Shown: positions 37,261 to 45,747, counted from the first letter of the stretch. The stretch: 64,000 bases of DNA from Psychrobacter sp. APC 3426 (GCF_030408035.1 NZ_JASDCF010000007.1:46524-110523); one strand, 5' to 3'. The notes: generated from the sequence alone by a model not told the origin. Numbers and translations: made by a program.

Positions 37261-37306
37261 CCCGCTATATTGTGCCTACCTACTAACAAACACGCTATAT
37301 GTAGTA
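37261..37306. promoter_or_regulatory. Two NrdR boxes upstream of nrdA
   Basis: cccgctatattgtgcc at 37261-37276 and cacgctatatgtagta at 37291-37306 both match the NrdR box (acaCwAtATaTwGtgt). Their identical gctatat cores start 30 bp apart (37264 and 37294), the same-face spacing known for NrdR. The boxes lie about 150-195 bp before nrdA. NrdR represses ribonucleotide reductase genes when dATP is plentiful. Confidence 0.8.
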
Positions 37307-37456
37307 CTCAGTGATTTAACCCATCACTATGAGTAGTGGTAGCTTTTTGCCTAAAAAAACAGGCTACCCTGACAGGAAGTTATAGCATCATAAAGAATGC
37401 TGGCTGGATATCACTCCGTGCAGCATCACCAAAAGCAATCCATTTAAGAGGGCATC

Positions 37457-39733
37457 ATGACACATATTGATAAAATCCAAGTGACCAAACGTGACGGACG
37501 TTTAGAGCCTATTGATTTAGACAAAATTCACAAGGTTATTGCGTGGGCAGCGGACGATTTGGATAACGTGTCTGTGTCACAAGTTGAGCTAAAATCGCAC
37601 ATTCAGTTTTATGAAGGTATCAAAACTCGTGATATTCATGAGACCATCATCAAATCTGCGGCCGACCTTATCTCTGAGACCACGCCTGACTATCAGTATT
37701 TGGCCGCGCGTTTGGCAATCTTCCATCTGCGTAAGATTGCTTATAACAAATTCACGCCGCCGCACCTGTATGATCATGTCAAAACCTTAACGGACGCTGG
37801 CAAGTATGATGAACACATTCTAGCGGACTATAGCCGTGCGGAGTTTGACGAGTTAGAAGAATACCTCGATCACTGGCGTGATATGAATCTTGCCTATGCG
37901 GCGGTTGAGCAAATGGCGGGTAAATACCTCGTGCAAGATCGCGTCACCAAGACCGTTTATGAGAGCCCGCAGTTCTTGTATATGCTGGTCGGTATGTGTC
38001 TGTTTGCCAATTATGACAAAGCTGAGCGCATGAGTTATGTGAAGCGCTTCTATGATGCGACGTCACAGTTCAAAATCTCACTACCGACGCCAATTATGTC
38101 AGGTGTGCGTACGCCATCGCGCCAGTTTAGCTCGTGCGTATTGATCGAATGTGGTGATAGCCTAGACTCTATCAACGCAACCACTAGCGCCATCGTACGC
38201 TATGTGTCACAGCGCGCTGGTATCGGCATCAACGCAGGTCGTATCCGTGCCCTTGGTAGCCCTATCCGTGGCGGCGAAGCACAGCATACTGGCTGTATCC
38301 CGTTCTACAAACTGTTTCAAACTGCTGTTAAATGCTGCTCACAAGGTGGCGTCCGTGGCGGTGCTGCGACTCTATTTTATCCACTATGGCATTTAGAAGT
38401 TGAGTCATTACTGGTACTGAAAAACAACCGCGGCGTTGAAGACAACCGTGTCCGTCATATGGACTACGGCGTACAGTTAAACAAAACGATGTACACGCGC
38501 TTGATCAAAGGTCAAGACATCTCGCTATTTTCACCAAGCGACACACCGGGTCTATACGATGCGTTCTTTGAAGATCAAGACAAATTTGAAGCGCTATACA
38601 CCAAGTACGAGAATGACCCAAGCATTCGTAGCCGTCAAATCCCAGCGTCTGAACTGTTCAGCTTGATGATGCAAGAGCGTGCCAGTACTGGTCGTATCTA
38701 CATCCAAAACGTCGACCATTGCAACACTCATAGCCCGTTTGACGCGACCGTTGCGCCGATTCGCCAGTCAAACCTATGTATGGAAATCGCCCTACCGACC
38801 AAGCCACTTGATAACATCAATGATGAAGAAGGCGAAATCGCCCTTTGTACGCTATCAGCGGTCAACTTGGGTAAAGTTGAAAACGTCAGCGATATCGAAG
38901 AGCCAGCCGAACTCATCGTGCGTGCGCTTGATGCCCTGCTCGATTATCAAGACTATCCTGTAAAAGCGGCTGAAAATGGCAGTATGCGTCGCCGTACACT
39001 AGGTGTGGGCGTGATTAACTACGCGTATTACCTTGCGAAAAATGGCGTGCGCTATTCAGACGGCAGCGCGCTTGGTCTAACGCATCAAACGTTTGAAGCG
39101 CTACAGTACTATCTACTGAAAGCCTCGAATAAGTTGGCAAAAGAGCAAGGCGCGTGCCCTGCTTTTAACGAAACCACCTACTCGCAAGGTATCTTACCGA
39201 TTGATACCTATAAAAAAGACTTGGATAAAATCTGCCAAGAGCCGCTACATCTCGATTGGGAAACGCTACGTGGCGAGATCACTGAGCACGGACTACGCAA
39301 CTCTACCCTAACTGCCTTGATGCCGTCTGAGACCTCTAGTCAGATTGCCAATGCGACCAATGGTATCGAGCCACCACGTGGTCTGGTGTCTATCAAAGCG
39401 TCAAAAGATGGCATCTTAAAGCAAGTCGTGCCTGAGATTGATAAGCTAAAAGATCAGTACGAGCTACTGTGGCAAATGCCGAACAATGACGGTTACCTAA
39501 AGCTGGTCGCTATCATGCAGAAGTTCGTCGATCAAAGTATCTCTGCCAATACCAACTATGATCCAACGCGCTTTGATGGTCAGCGTGTACCGATGAAGGT
39601 ATTGCTACAAGACTTGTTGACTGCCTATAAACTTGGCGTGAAGACGTTGTACTACCATAACACTCGTGATGGTGCGAACGATGCCCAAGCGGATATGGAA
39701 GATGATTGTGCAGGCGGTGCATGTAAGATTTAA
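37457..39733 (+). CDS. nrdA: Ribonucleoside-diphosphate reductase class Ia, alpha subunit
   Basis: 758 residues. An N-terminal ATP-cone (VTKRDGRLEPIDLDKIHKVI) provides dATP/ATP activity control. The catalytic barrel shows the redox Cys in FSSCVLIECGDS (near 226) and NLCMEIALP (active-site Asn, Cys, Glu). The C-terminus ends in a shuttle Cys pair, CAGGACKI. The enzyme reduces ribonucleoside diphosphates to deoxy forms with the NrdB radical. Two NrdR boxes precede it. Normally nrdB follows at once, but here 2.4 kb containing four other genes intervene. Confidence 0.97.
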   Translation: MTHIDKIQVTKRDGRLEPIDLDKIHKVIAWAADDLDNVSVSQVELKSHIQFYEGIKTRDIHETIIKSAADLISETTPDYQYLAARLAIFHLRKIAYNKFTPPHLYDHVKTLTDAGKYDEHILADYSRAEFDELEEYLDHWRDMNLAYAAVEQMAGKYLVQDRVTKTVYESPQFLYMLVGMCLFANYDKAERMSYVKRFYDATSQFKISLPTPIMSGVRTPSRQFSSCVLIECGDSLDSINATTSAIVRYVSQRAGIGINAGRIRALGSPIRGGEAQHTGCIPFYKLFQTAVKCCSQGGVRGGAATLFYPLWHLEVESLLVLKNNRGVEDNRVRHMDYGVQLNKTMYTRLIKGQDISLFSPSDTPGLYDAFFEDQDKFEALYTKYENDPSIRSRQIPASELFSLMMQERASTGRIYIQNVDHCNTHSPFDATVAPIRQSNLCMEIALPTKPLDNINDEEGEIALCTLSAVNLGKVENVSDIEEPAELIVRALDALLDYQDYPVKAAENGSMRRRTLGVGVINYAYYLAKNGVRYSDGSALGLTHQTFEALQYYLLKASNKLAKEQGACPAFNETTYSQGILPIDTYKKDLDKICQEPLHLDWETLRGEITEHGLRNSTLTALMPSETSSQIANATNGIEPPRGLVSIKASKDGILKQVVPEIDKLKDQYELLWQMPNNDGYLKLVAIMQKFVDQSISANTNYDPTRFDGQRVPMKVLLQDLLTAYKLGVKTLYYHNTRDGANDAQADMEDDCAGGACKI

Positions 39734-39883
39734 GCTATTGATAGATGGCGGGTTTGGCTTTTGGGTTAAGCTCGCTGTTTACTACTATCTAATCGGTTAT
39801 GCTAATGCAGTTCGTTAAAAGCTATTTGTAAAACTACTATTAGTCGTCTTCGTGTCATATTGAATAATAACGGAGGGTTCTTA

Positions 39884-40930
39884 ATGTCATCGATAGATAA
39901 TTACCAGCGAAATATACAGCGTAAAAGAAAGGAGTTGCAGAATTTAATGCAACTTAAGAATAGAGAGCAATTAAAAACAAATACTCTAAATAGTAAAATC
40001 AACTCCACATCTCTAGCTTTGTCTAAAACAAAAATTGTCAGTACGGCAAAATCTAAAATTCGCGATATAGATAGATTTAGGAGTCAAGTTTTAGTTATAG
40101 ATAAAAAAATTGTAGATTACGAAAAGAAAATAAATAGTAAAAATAAGCAAATTTTTGATGAAGAAAAAAAGCTAGTTAGAGCACAAGATAATGAAAGTAA
40201 GAGTAAGCAAAAAGAACAGTTGTCAAACCTAAATGAGATAAAAACAACACTTTTTGAACATGAGGGAGTACATGAAAAAATGACTGCTAATATAAAGACA
40301 CTTCAAAACCTCCCAGAAAAGATAAATGTTCTATTTCTAGCTTCCAATCCTATAGATGTCCAGCAATTAAGACTTGATGAAGAGGCACGCTCAATCAAAG
40401 AAATGATTCGTAAAACAAAATTTCGCGATTCAGTTTTATTTGAAAGTAGATGGGCAGTACAACCAATGGATGTTCTACAAGCTATTAATGAGCTTAATCC
40501 AACAGTAGTGCACTTTAGTGGTCACGGTTCAGATTCAGATTCAGATGAAATCGTATTTCAAGATGCTGAAGGCAAGGCTAAACTAATTAGTAAAGAAGCT
40601 ATAGTACAGACTATGATGGCTTCATCAAATACTATTAGATTAGTATTTTTTAATACATGTTACTCTCACAATCAGGCAAGATCAGTAGTTGAGCATGTAG
40701 AAGCTGCCATTGGAATGAATACCACTATAGGTGATAACGCTGCTCGAATTTTTTCCTCTCAGTTTTATTCTGCTATAGGCTTTGGGATTTCATTAGGAAA
40801 AGCTTTTGAACAAGCTAAGGCACTACTAATGATGGAAGGAATAAAAGAAGAGAATACTCCAGAACTTTTTATCAAGGAAGGCTTAGATGCATATGAATTG
40901 ATAATTGTTAAGCCAACTGAATTACTATAA
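39884..40930 (+). CDS. Coiled-coil CHAT (caspase-like) protease
   Basis: 348 residues from the ATG at 39884, which has GGAGGG 6 nt upstream; the frame is open 8 codons further up. Residues about 5-140 are rich in Lys, Glu, Gln and Asn with heptad character and should form a coiled coil. A CHAT domain follows, beginning INVLFLASNPIDVQQLRLDEE. The catalytic pair can be assigned as His214 (VVHFSGHG) and Cys259 (FFNTCYSHNQA). CHAT domains are clan CD proteases related to caspases, often found in bacterial defence or cell-death systems. The gene is visibly more A-rich than its neighbours, a sign of transfer. No gasdermin, TPR or CRISPR gene adjoins it. Target and trigger are unknown. Confidence 0.82.
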   Translation: MSSIDNYQRNIQRKRKELQNLMQLKNREQLKTNTLNSKINSTSLALSKTKIVSTAKSKIRDIDRFRSQVLVIDKKIVDYEKKINSKNKQIFDEEKKLVRAQDNESKSKQKEQLSNLNEIKTTLFEHEGVHEKMTANIKTLQNLPEKINVLFLASNPIDVQQLRLDEEARSIKEMIRKTKFRDSVLFESRWAVQPMDVLQAINELNPTVVHFSGHGSDSDSDEIVFQDAEGKAKLISKEAIVQTMMASSNTIRLVFFNTCYSHNQARSVVEHVEAAIGMNTTIGDNAARIFSSQFYSAIGFGISLGKAFEQAKALLMMEGIKEENTPELFIKEGLDAYELIIVKPTELL

Positions 40931-40948
40931 TCGAAACCTAGATAGTTA

Positions 40949-41012
40949 TAGGGTGCGCCCAGCGCGCCGACAGCATGGAAATTATGACTAAAGGTACGCG
41001 AGTCGCACCCTA
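40949..41012. repeat. Small inverted repeat (REP/MITE-like)
   Basis: tagggtgcg at 40949-40957 faces cgcacccta at 41004-41012, a perfect 9-bp pair around a 46-bp, more GC-rich interior (ccagcgcgccgac). The tagggtgcg...cgcaccc form resembles short repeats that are common between bacterial genes. It lies between the CHAT gene and the toxin-antitoxin operon and might also act as a terminator for the former, though there is no T-run. Confidence 0.4.
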
Positions 41013-41051
41013 CAAAATATATAGATTAACAAATAAGACCTAATTTTCGTG

Positions 41052-41086
41052 CTAATATTAGACCTATATTTAGGGCACAATATTAG
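41052..41086. promoter_or_regulatory. Likely operator of the toxin-antitoxin operon
   Basis: The palindrome ctaatattag is at 41052-41061, and its half aatattag recurs at 41079-41086, 25 bp further on. The sites lie 14-48 bp before the antitoxin start, where Phd/YefM proteins normally bind to repress their own operon. Confidence 0.55.
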
Positions 41087-41099
41087 TGGAGAATAAATC

Positions 41100-41351
41100 A
41101 TGCATCCGATATTTGCGACACAGACAGCCAGTATCTCAGAACTAAAAACCAACCCTTCGGCACTGATTAAACAGTCGGATGGTGAATCCATTGCTATTTT
41201 AAATCATAACAAACCTGTGGCTTATTTAGTTTCAACAGATATGTATGAGCGTATGATGGAAGCGATGGACGATATGGCATTAAGCCAAACCGTTAGCGCC
41301 CGAATGGATGACGGGCAAACGCCAGTAAAGGTAACGTTGGATGACTTATAA
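41100..41351 (+). CDS. Phd/YefM-family antitoxin
   Basis: 83 residues. The N-terminal DNA-binding part contains ASISELKTNPSALIKQSDGE and SIAILNHNKPVAYLVSTDMY, typical of Phd/YefM. The C-terminal tail, DDMALSQTVSARMDDGQTPV, should be flexible and bind the toxin. The last 11 bp overlap the start of the toxin gene, the usual coupled arrangement. Its tail is mirrored in the third gene of the cluster (41669-42061): 14 of the last 32 residues are identical with no gap. Confidence 0.88.
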   Translation: MHPIFATQTASISELKTNPSALIKQSDGESIAILNHNKPVAYLVSTDMYERMMEAMDDMALSQTVSARMDDGQTPVKVTLDDL

Positions 41352-41628
41352 TCTTGAGTTTCATCCTTTAGCATTAAAAGAATGGAAAAATTTAGCGCCC
41401 AGTGTTCAGCAGCAGTTTAAGAAAAAATTACAGCAGCGATTATCAAACCCTCGTGTGCCTGCTTCAAAACTCTCAGGACATACAGACGCCTATAAAATCA
41501 AACTACGCACCATAGGCTATCGTCTGGTTTATACCGTCAAAGATGATGTGGTGGTGGTTTATGTGCTAGCCGTAGGCAAAAGAGAAAACAATAAGGTATA
41601 TGAAAGCCTTGTGTCGCGCCAACCATAA
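41341..41628 (+). CDS. RelE/ParE-superfamily toxin
   Basis: 95 residues. LEFHPLALKEWKNLAPSVQQ, KLSGHTDAYKIKLRTIGYRL and VYTVKDDVVVVYVLAVGKRE match the RelE fold, with the basic residues (K, R and R) that RelE toxins use to cut mRNA on the ribosome. RelE-type mRNA interferase activity is inferred from family; a ParE-type gyrase action is less likely. It overlaps its antitoxin gene by 11 bp. Confidence 0.88.
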   Translation: MTYNLEFHPLALKEWKNLAPSVQQQFKKKLQQRLSNPRVPASKLSGHTDAYKIKLRTIGYRLVYTVKDDVVVVYVLAVGKRENNKVYESLVSRQP

Positions 41629-41668
41629 TCGAAACACAGACAGAATAAAAATGACGGAGGTCATAGAC

Positions 41669-42061
41669 GTGCAATATACCGCAATCATCAAAGACGGTGG
41701 TTTGTTTATCCCAAACGTATTTTCCGACCTAAATGATGGTGGCTCGCATATCGTGCAAGTAGAAGTCGATATCGAGGAGGTTCGTCAGCAGTTAAGCGAA
41801 AACGCAGCATCAACGTCACAGACACCAAAGAAAGACGCCACAAAAGCATCGAAAAAACCAACCAAGAGAACCACCAAAAAAGACATTCAGCAAGAAGCAC
41901 AAAAGGAATTACAAACACGAGCAGATGACGGTTTGAGTGCGCTGCGTAAGACCGCAATCGATGAATTGGAAGCATTGGATGATGTAGAGCTTAGCGAGAT
42001 TTTCAAAGCCTACATGAATGAGGGACAAACACCAGAACAGATATCGTTAGAAAACCTATAA
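41669..42061 (+). CDS. Small protein with an antitoxin-like C-terminal tail
   Basis: 130 residues from a GTG at 41669, chosen because GGAGG stands 8 nt upstream; an ATG at 41651 lacks such a site. The N-terminal ~45 residues (QYTAIIKDGGLFIPNVFSDL) look like a small beta-rich domain I cannot name. A Lys/Thr/Ala-rich linker follows (about 55-85). The C-terminus, LDDVELSEIFKAYMNEGQTP onward, aligns without gaps to the antitoxin tail, with 14 identities over 32 residues. It starts 41 bp after the toxin stop. I infer that it could bind the same toxin or regulate it; this has not been shown. Confidence 0.7.
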   Translation: MQYTAIIKDGGLFIPNVFSDLNDGGSHIVQVEVDIEEVRQQLSENAASTSQTPKKDATKASKKPTKRTTKKDIQQEAQKELQTRADDGLSALRKTAIDELEALDDVELSEIFKAYMNEGQTPEQISLENL

Positions 42062-42172
42062 TACAGTCTAGCAAAGACAGCTTATAACGTATTTTAGCTT
42101 ATATTTTAGAGAAATTTTTATACTTGGATGTACAATTAGATTCACAATCGTATCACTGATAAAGGTAGAACA

Positions 42173-43306
42173 ATGACGTACTCGATTTTTTCCCAAACGC
42201 CGAATAATGCGCTAAAAGAGCCGATGTTTTTTGGTAATCCGGTCAACGTGGCACGCTATGACCAACAAAAGCACCCTATCTTTGAGCAATTGATTGAAAA
42301 GCAGCTGTCATTCTTTTGGCGTCCAGAAGAAGTTGATGTGTCAAAAGACCGTATCGACTTTGGTAACTTGTCTTCGCATGAGCAGCATATATTTTTGAGT
42401 AACCTTAAGTACCAGACCCTACTCGACTCTATCCAAGGTCGTAGCCCAAACGTGGTGCTATTGCCATTGGTATCGATTCCTGAGCTGGAGACTTGGATTG
42501 AGACGTGGTCATTCTCTGAGACCATTCACTCACGCAGCTACACTCATATCATTCGCAATATCGTCAATGACCCAGGCATTATCTTTGATGACATCATGCA
42601 AAATAAGCACATCTTAGAGCGTGCGTCTGACATTGCTCAGTACTACGATGAGCTGTACCGCAACTCACAGCTATATAGCTTATACGGTCCAGGCACGCAC
42701 AATATCAATGGTCAACAAATCACCGTTGATTTGAAATCATTGAAAAAACAGATGTATCTCTGTATCGTCGCCGTTAACGTCTTAGAAGCCATTCGTTTTT
42801 ATGTCTCATTTGCTTGCTCGTTTGCCTTTGCTGAGCGTAAGCTGATGGAAGGTAACGCCAAAATCATCAAACTCATCGCTCGTGATGAGGCGCTGCATTT
42901 GACAGGCACGCAGCATATGTTGAACCTGATGCGCAATGGTAAAGATGACCCTGAGATGGTTGAGATTGCTGCTGACTGCTATGAGGAAAGTATCGAGATA
43001 TTCCGCAAGGCGGCCGAGCAAGAAAAAGAATGGGCAGGTTATCTGTTCAAAGATGGTTCGATGATTGGTCTGAACAAAGACATCCTTTGTCAATATATCG
43101 AATACATCACCAACTTGCGTATGGAAGCGGTTGGCTTGCCAGCGGCATTCCCAAACTCTAAATCTAACCCGATTCCTTGGATCAACACATGGTTGTCCTC
43201 TGATAACGTGCAAGTGGCCCCGCAAGAGACGGAAATCAGCTCATACTTGGTTGGTCAGATTGATTCAGATTTATCAGACAGTGACTTTGATGACTTTGAG
43301 CTCTAG
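42173..43306 (+). CDS. nrdB: Ribonucleoside-diphosphate reductase class Ia, beta subunit
   Basis: 377 residues. The diiron/tyrosyl site reads [10 protein letters not shown] (Glu, His and radical Tyr, equivalent to E115, H118, Y122 of E. coli), with further ligands in EAIRFYVSF and RDEALHL. The C-terminal tail ([10 protein letters not shown]) is the part that docks on NrdA. NrdB stores the radical needed for NrdA. I saw no clear NrdR box in the 111 bp upstream, so NrdR control may reach nrdB only through read-through from nrdA. A ferredoxin gene follows after 206 bp. Confidence 0.97.
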   Translation: MTYSIFSQTPNNALKEPMFFGNPVNVARYDQQKHPIFEQLIEKQLSFFWRPEEVDVSKDRIDFGNLSSHEQHIFLSNLKYQTLLDSIQGRSPNVVLLPLVSIPELETWIETWSFSETIHSRSYTHIIRNIVNDPGIIFDDIMQNKHILERASDIAQYYDELYRNSQLYSLYGPGTHNINGQQITVDLKSLKKQMYLCIVAVNVLEAIRFYVSFACSFAFAERKLMEGNAKIIKLIARDEALHLTGTQHMLNLMRNGKDDPEMVEIAADCYEESIEIFRKAAEQEKEWAGYLFKDGSMIGLNKDILCQYIEYITNLRMEAVGLPAAFPNSKSNPIPWINTWLSSDNVQVAPQETEISSYLVGQIDSDLSDSDFDDFEL

Positions 43307-43402
43307 AGGCTCTGAGCTTTGGGCTTTACAGGCTCTGAGTTTTAAGAACTTTAGACTTTAAGAGCGGACGCTCTAGAGTAAACTTTAATAGTCGAATACT
43401 AA

Positions 43403-43443
43403 ATGGCTTAATCTTAATTATTTAAGCTTAAGCCGTTTTTTTT
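43403..43443 (+). terminator. Intrinsic terminator after nrdB
   Basis: The stem ggcttaa / ttaagcc, with extra inner pairing, is followed by a run of eight or more T. It may partly separate nrdB from the ferredoxin gene. Confidence 0.75.
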
Positions 43444-43512
43444 AGCAATGTTTTATGGACAAGGTAATGCTCAAAAACTGGCGTATGACAGCCGGTTAAA
43501 ATAGGAGTCACC

Positions 43513-43779
43513 ATGACTTGGGTAATGACCAGTAAAAAACAGTTCTATTTGCATGACGATGAAAGTCTGCTCGATGGACTGCTACGCACCGGACATGATA
43601 TCAACTATCAATGCCGTGAAGGCTACTGTGGTAGCTGCCGAGTCAAGCGTATTGCTAGCTCACATACCGTTGACTATCCGTTTGAGCCACTCGCCATGAT
43701 TGATGAAGATGAAATATTACCCTGCTGCTGCCGTGTGCAAGGGGTTATTCATATTAATCACGAACCTATTGTAGAGTAG
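43513..43779 (+). CDS. yfaE: YfaE-like 2Fe-2S ferredoxin
   Basis: 88 residues. The plant-type 2Fe-2S site reads CREGYCGSCRVK, with the last ligand in LPCCCRVQG (the fold uses one of three Cys). In E. coli, YfaE lies after nrdB and keeps the NrdB diiron-tyrosyl cofactor assembled. The same position here, 206 bp after nrdB, fits that role. AGGAG stands 6 nt before the ATG. Confidence 0.88.
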   Translation: MTWVMTSKKQFYLHDDESLLDGLLRTGHDINYQCREGYCGSCRVKRIASSHTVDYPFEPLAMIDEDEILPCCCRVQGVIHINHEPIVE

Positions 43780-43833
43780 GATTATCATTAAAACTAAAAC
43801 CAAAAAAGGTTAATAGTAAAACCCGTACAAACG

Positions 43834-43871
43834 AAAAGCGCGCTATCTTATTTGGATAGCGCGCTTTTTTT
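43834..43871. terminator. Bidirectional terminator
   Basis: A 14-bp stem, aaaagcgcgctatc / gatagcgcgctttt, with A- and T-runs lies between convergent genes (ferredoxin and the DegS-like protease). Confidence 0.9.
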
Positions 43872-43951
43872 GTATTTTACTGAAGAGAATGCTTGTTCAA
43901 AACTTTTCCTATTGAAAGGATTTGCTGATTATAAACTGCAAAACGCGACCC

Positions 43952-45277
43952 TTATTGAGGATCGCCATTACCCTCAAACAGCTTTAGTAGCTCTTCACGC
44001 ATACGATCACGCTCTTCCTCTGACATCATTGGCACGGCTTCATCGCTCTGTATGTTGGGTTGCTCCATACCACCTAACGCTTCATCTTGTAGTACCACTG
44101 GACGCGGCACAGGCTCTTGTACAGGACGCTCCTCTAACAATATCTGCACTTGGGCATTTTTACCTTGGCGTAGGATTTGCGCGTTTAGCTCAGTGTTTGG
44201 TGCTTTACGAGCGACATACTGAATCAAGGTGTTGGCATCCGTCATCTCGACACCATCGATGGTGAGGATGATATCACCCACACGCAGACCACTCTTGGCT
44301 GCTGGACCTTGGTCAATGACGTTTAGTACTTCGACACCCGTTGAGGTCTCAAGGCGTGTAGGATCACGCAGCTGTGACTGAATCTCAATACCCAACCAAC
44401 CACGGCTCACCTTACCGTCTTTAATAAGGGCATTCATCACCTGCTCAACGATAGCGGTTGGAATGGCAAAACCAATACCCATCGAGCCACCAGAGCGTGA
44501 GAATATCACGGTATTGATGCCGACTAACTCACCGCTAGCGTCAACGAGCGCACCGCCTGAGTTGCCCGGGTTGATCGCCGCATCGGTCTGAATAAAGTCT
44601 TCAAATTTATTGACACCCAGACCAGTACGACCAGTCGCTGAAATAATACCTTGGGTCACCGTCTGTCCCACACCGAACGGATTACCGATAGCGAGTGCTA
44701 AATCACCGACACGAATAGGGTCTTCACGAAAGCCCAATGGCGTCAGCCCCGTCATATCGACTTTAATCACCGCCAAATCACTATCAGGGTCAGTACCGAT
44801 AATTCTAGCACGGCTCTTACGACCATCATTGAAAGCCACGGTAATCTCATCTGCTTTTTCGATAACATGCGCATTGGTCACGATATAGCCATCTTCTGAC
44901 ACAATGACGCCCGACCCTAAGTTGGTAGAGCCTTGATCTTGTGACGGTCCACCATGAAACTCAAAGAAACGACGCAATACAGGGTCATCCATATAAGGAT
45001 GTTCTGCCATGGTTTGAGTGGTATAGATATTGACGACAGACTGTGACGCCCGTGCCACGGCATCATGATAAGAGGCTATCGGCGCTGGCGTATCAGACAC
45101 TGGTTGGGAGACTTGCTCAGCAGGTGGTGTCCGTGGTGGCTCCCACGCTGCCTCTGACGATGTTGTCTTCATACTCGTGAACAACCAGATAAACGCTGCT
45201 AATACTAGCAACAATAAAACCCAAGGTAACCACTTTAATAGAGACGCCTTGTTATTGGTGTTCCGGGATGACGACAT
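43952..45277 (-). CDS. Membrane-anchored HtrA/DegS-like serine protease
   Basis: 441 residues from the ATG at 45277 (AGAGG 8 nt upstream; a TTG further up is less likely). One N-terminal membrane segment (about 16-36) anchors it to the inner membrane. The catalytic triad is His in TNAHVI, Asp in DSDLAVI and Ser in GNSGGAL. A single PDZ domain (about 290-380) follows. DegS-type proteases sense misfolded outer-membrane proteins and start the sigma-E response. The C-terminal ~50 residues are acidic and Pro/Met-rich, beyond the normal DegS end (355 residues in E. coli). The presence of a membrane anchor and one PDZ favours DegS/AlgW over DegP. Confidence 0.9.
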   Translation of the reverse strand: MSSSRNTNNKASLLKWLPWVLLLLVLAAFIWLFTSMKTTSSEAAWEPPRTPPAEQVSQPVSDTPAPIASYHDAVARASQSVVNIYTTQTMAEHPYMDDPVLRRFFEFHGGPSQDQGSTNLGSGVIVSEDGYIVTNAHVIEKADEITVAFNDGRKSRARIIGTDPDSDLAVIKVDMTGLTPLGFREDPIRVGDLALAIGNPFGVGQTVTQGIISATGRTGLGVNKFEDFIQTDAAINPGNSGGALVDASGELVGINTVIFSRSGGSMGIGFAIPTAIVEQVMNALIKDGKVSRGWLGIEIQSQLRDPTRLETSTGVEVLNVIDQGPAAKSGLRVGDIILTIDGVEMTDANTLIQYVARKAPNTELNAQILRQGKNAQVQILLEERPVQEPVPRPVVLQDEALGGMEQPNIQSDEAVPMMSEEERDRMREELLKLFEGNGDPQ

Positions 45278-45747
45278 ATATAAACCTCTATAAATTTGAT
45301 GCAAACAGACGATGATTCAAACAAACAATAATAAAAAATTAAATGAGCATTATGATACTACGATGATAAGGTAACTATTATCTCTGACAGCCACTACCTG
45401 CTAGGTAATATTTGATAGCCAATCTCTACTGGCAATGCCCTATTGATACCATTTTATCATGCCATCGTAATGATAACGATGATGGTGGCACGCTACTCAT
45501 GCAGTAGGGTCATGTATGTAAATTATAACCGTCAAAACTATCAAATAGTAACGCATCGTGTACCATTTCAGTTATTGGCCTTGTCTACTCTTTTACACCA
45601 GCATGTTAAAATGACCGTTACTTATTAAACACTGATTGTTAAAAATCACGCTTTAAAAATCACGCTAATGACTTGCACGGTTTAATTTATTACCAAACAC
45701 CCTACTCTCAACCAGATATTGCCAACTAAAAATATAAAGGAAAAACC
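45278..45747. other. Intergenic region between divergent protease and Nif3-like genes
   Basis: About 470 bp holding both promoters. A perfect tandem 14-bp repeat (ttaaaaatcacgct) occurs at 45639-45666. A loose palindrome lies around 45463-45486 (ccatcgt and acgatgatgg). No ORF of note. Confidence 0.4.

Larger units (their letters stand above)
40927..41635. repeat. Direct repeat bracketing the toxin-antitoxin module
   Basis: The string ataatcgaaac occurs exactly at 40927-40937 and 41625-41635. Extended to 19 bp (…agaNag) the copies match at 16 positions. Each contains the stop codon of the gene before it (the CHAT gene and the toxin gene). The roughly 700 bp between them hold a small inverted repeat and the toxin-antitoxin pair. 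This could mark an insertion or duplication boundary. Confidence 0.45.

Noticed and set aside
41341..41628. Reading the RelE-like protein as a HigB or a ParE gyrase toxin
   Set aside because: The Phd/YefM partner and the KIKLRTIGYRLVY segment fit RelE-type better; the name remains family-level.
43307..43380. Repeated ctctgag/gctttgg words after nrdB
   Set aside because: Short, irregular low-complexity repeats; no structure or family resemblance.
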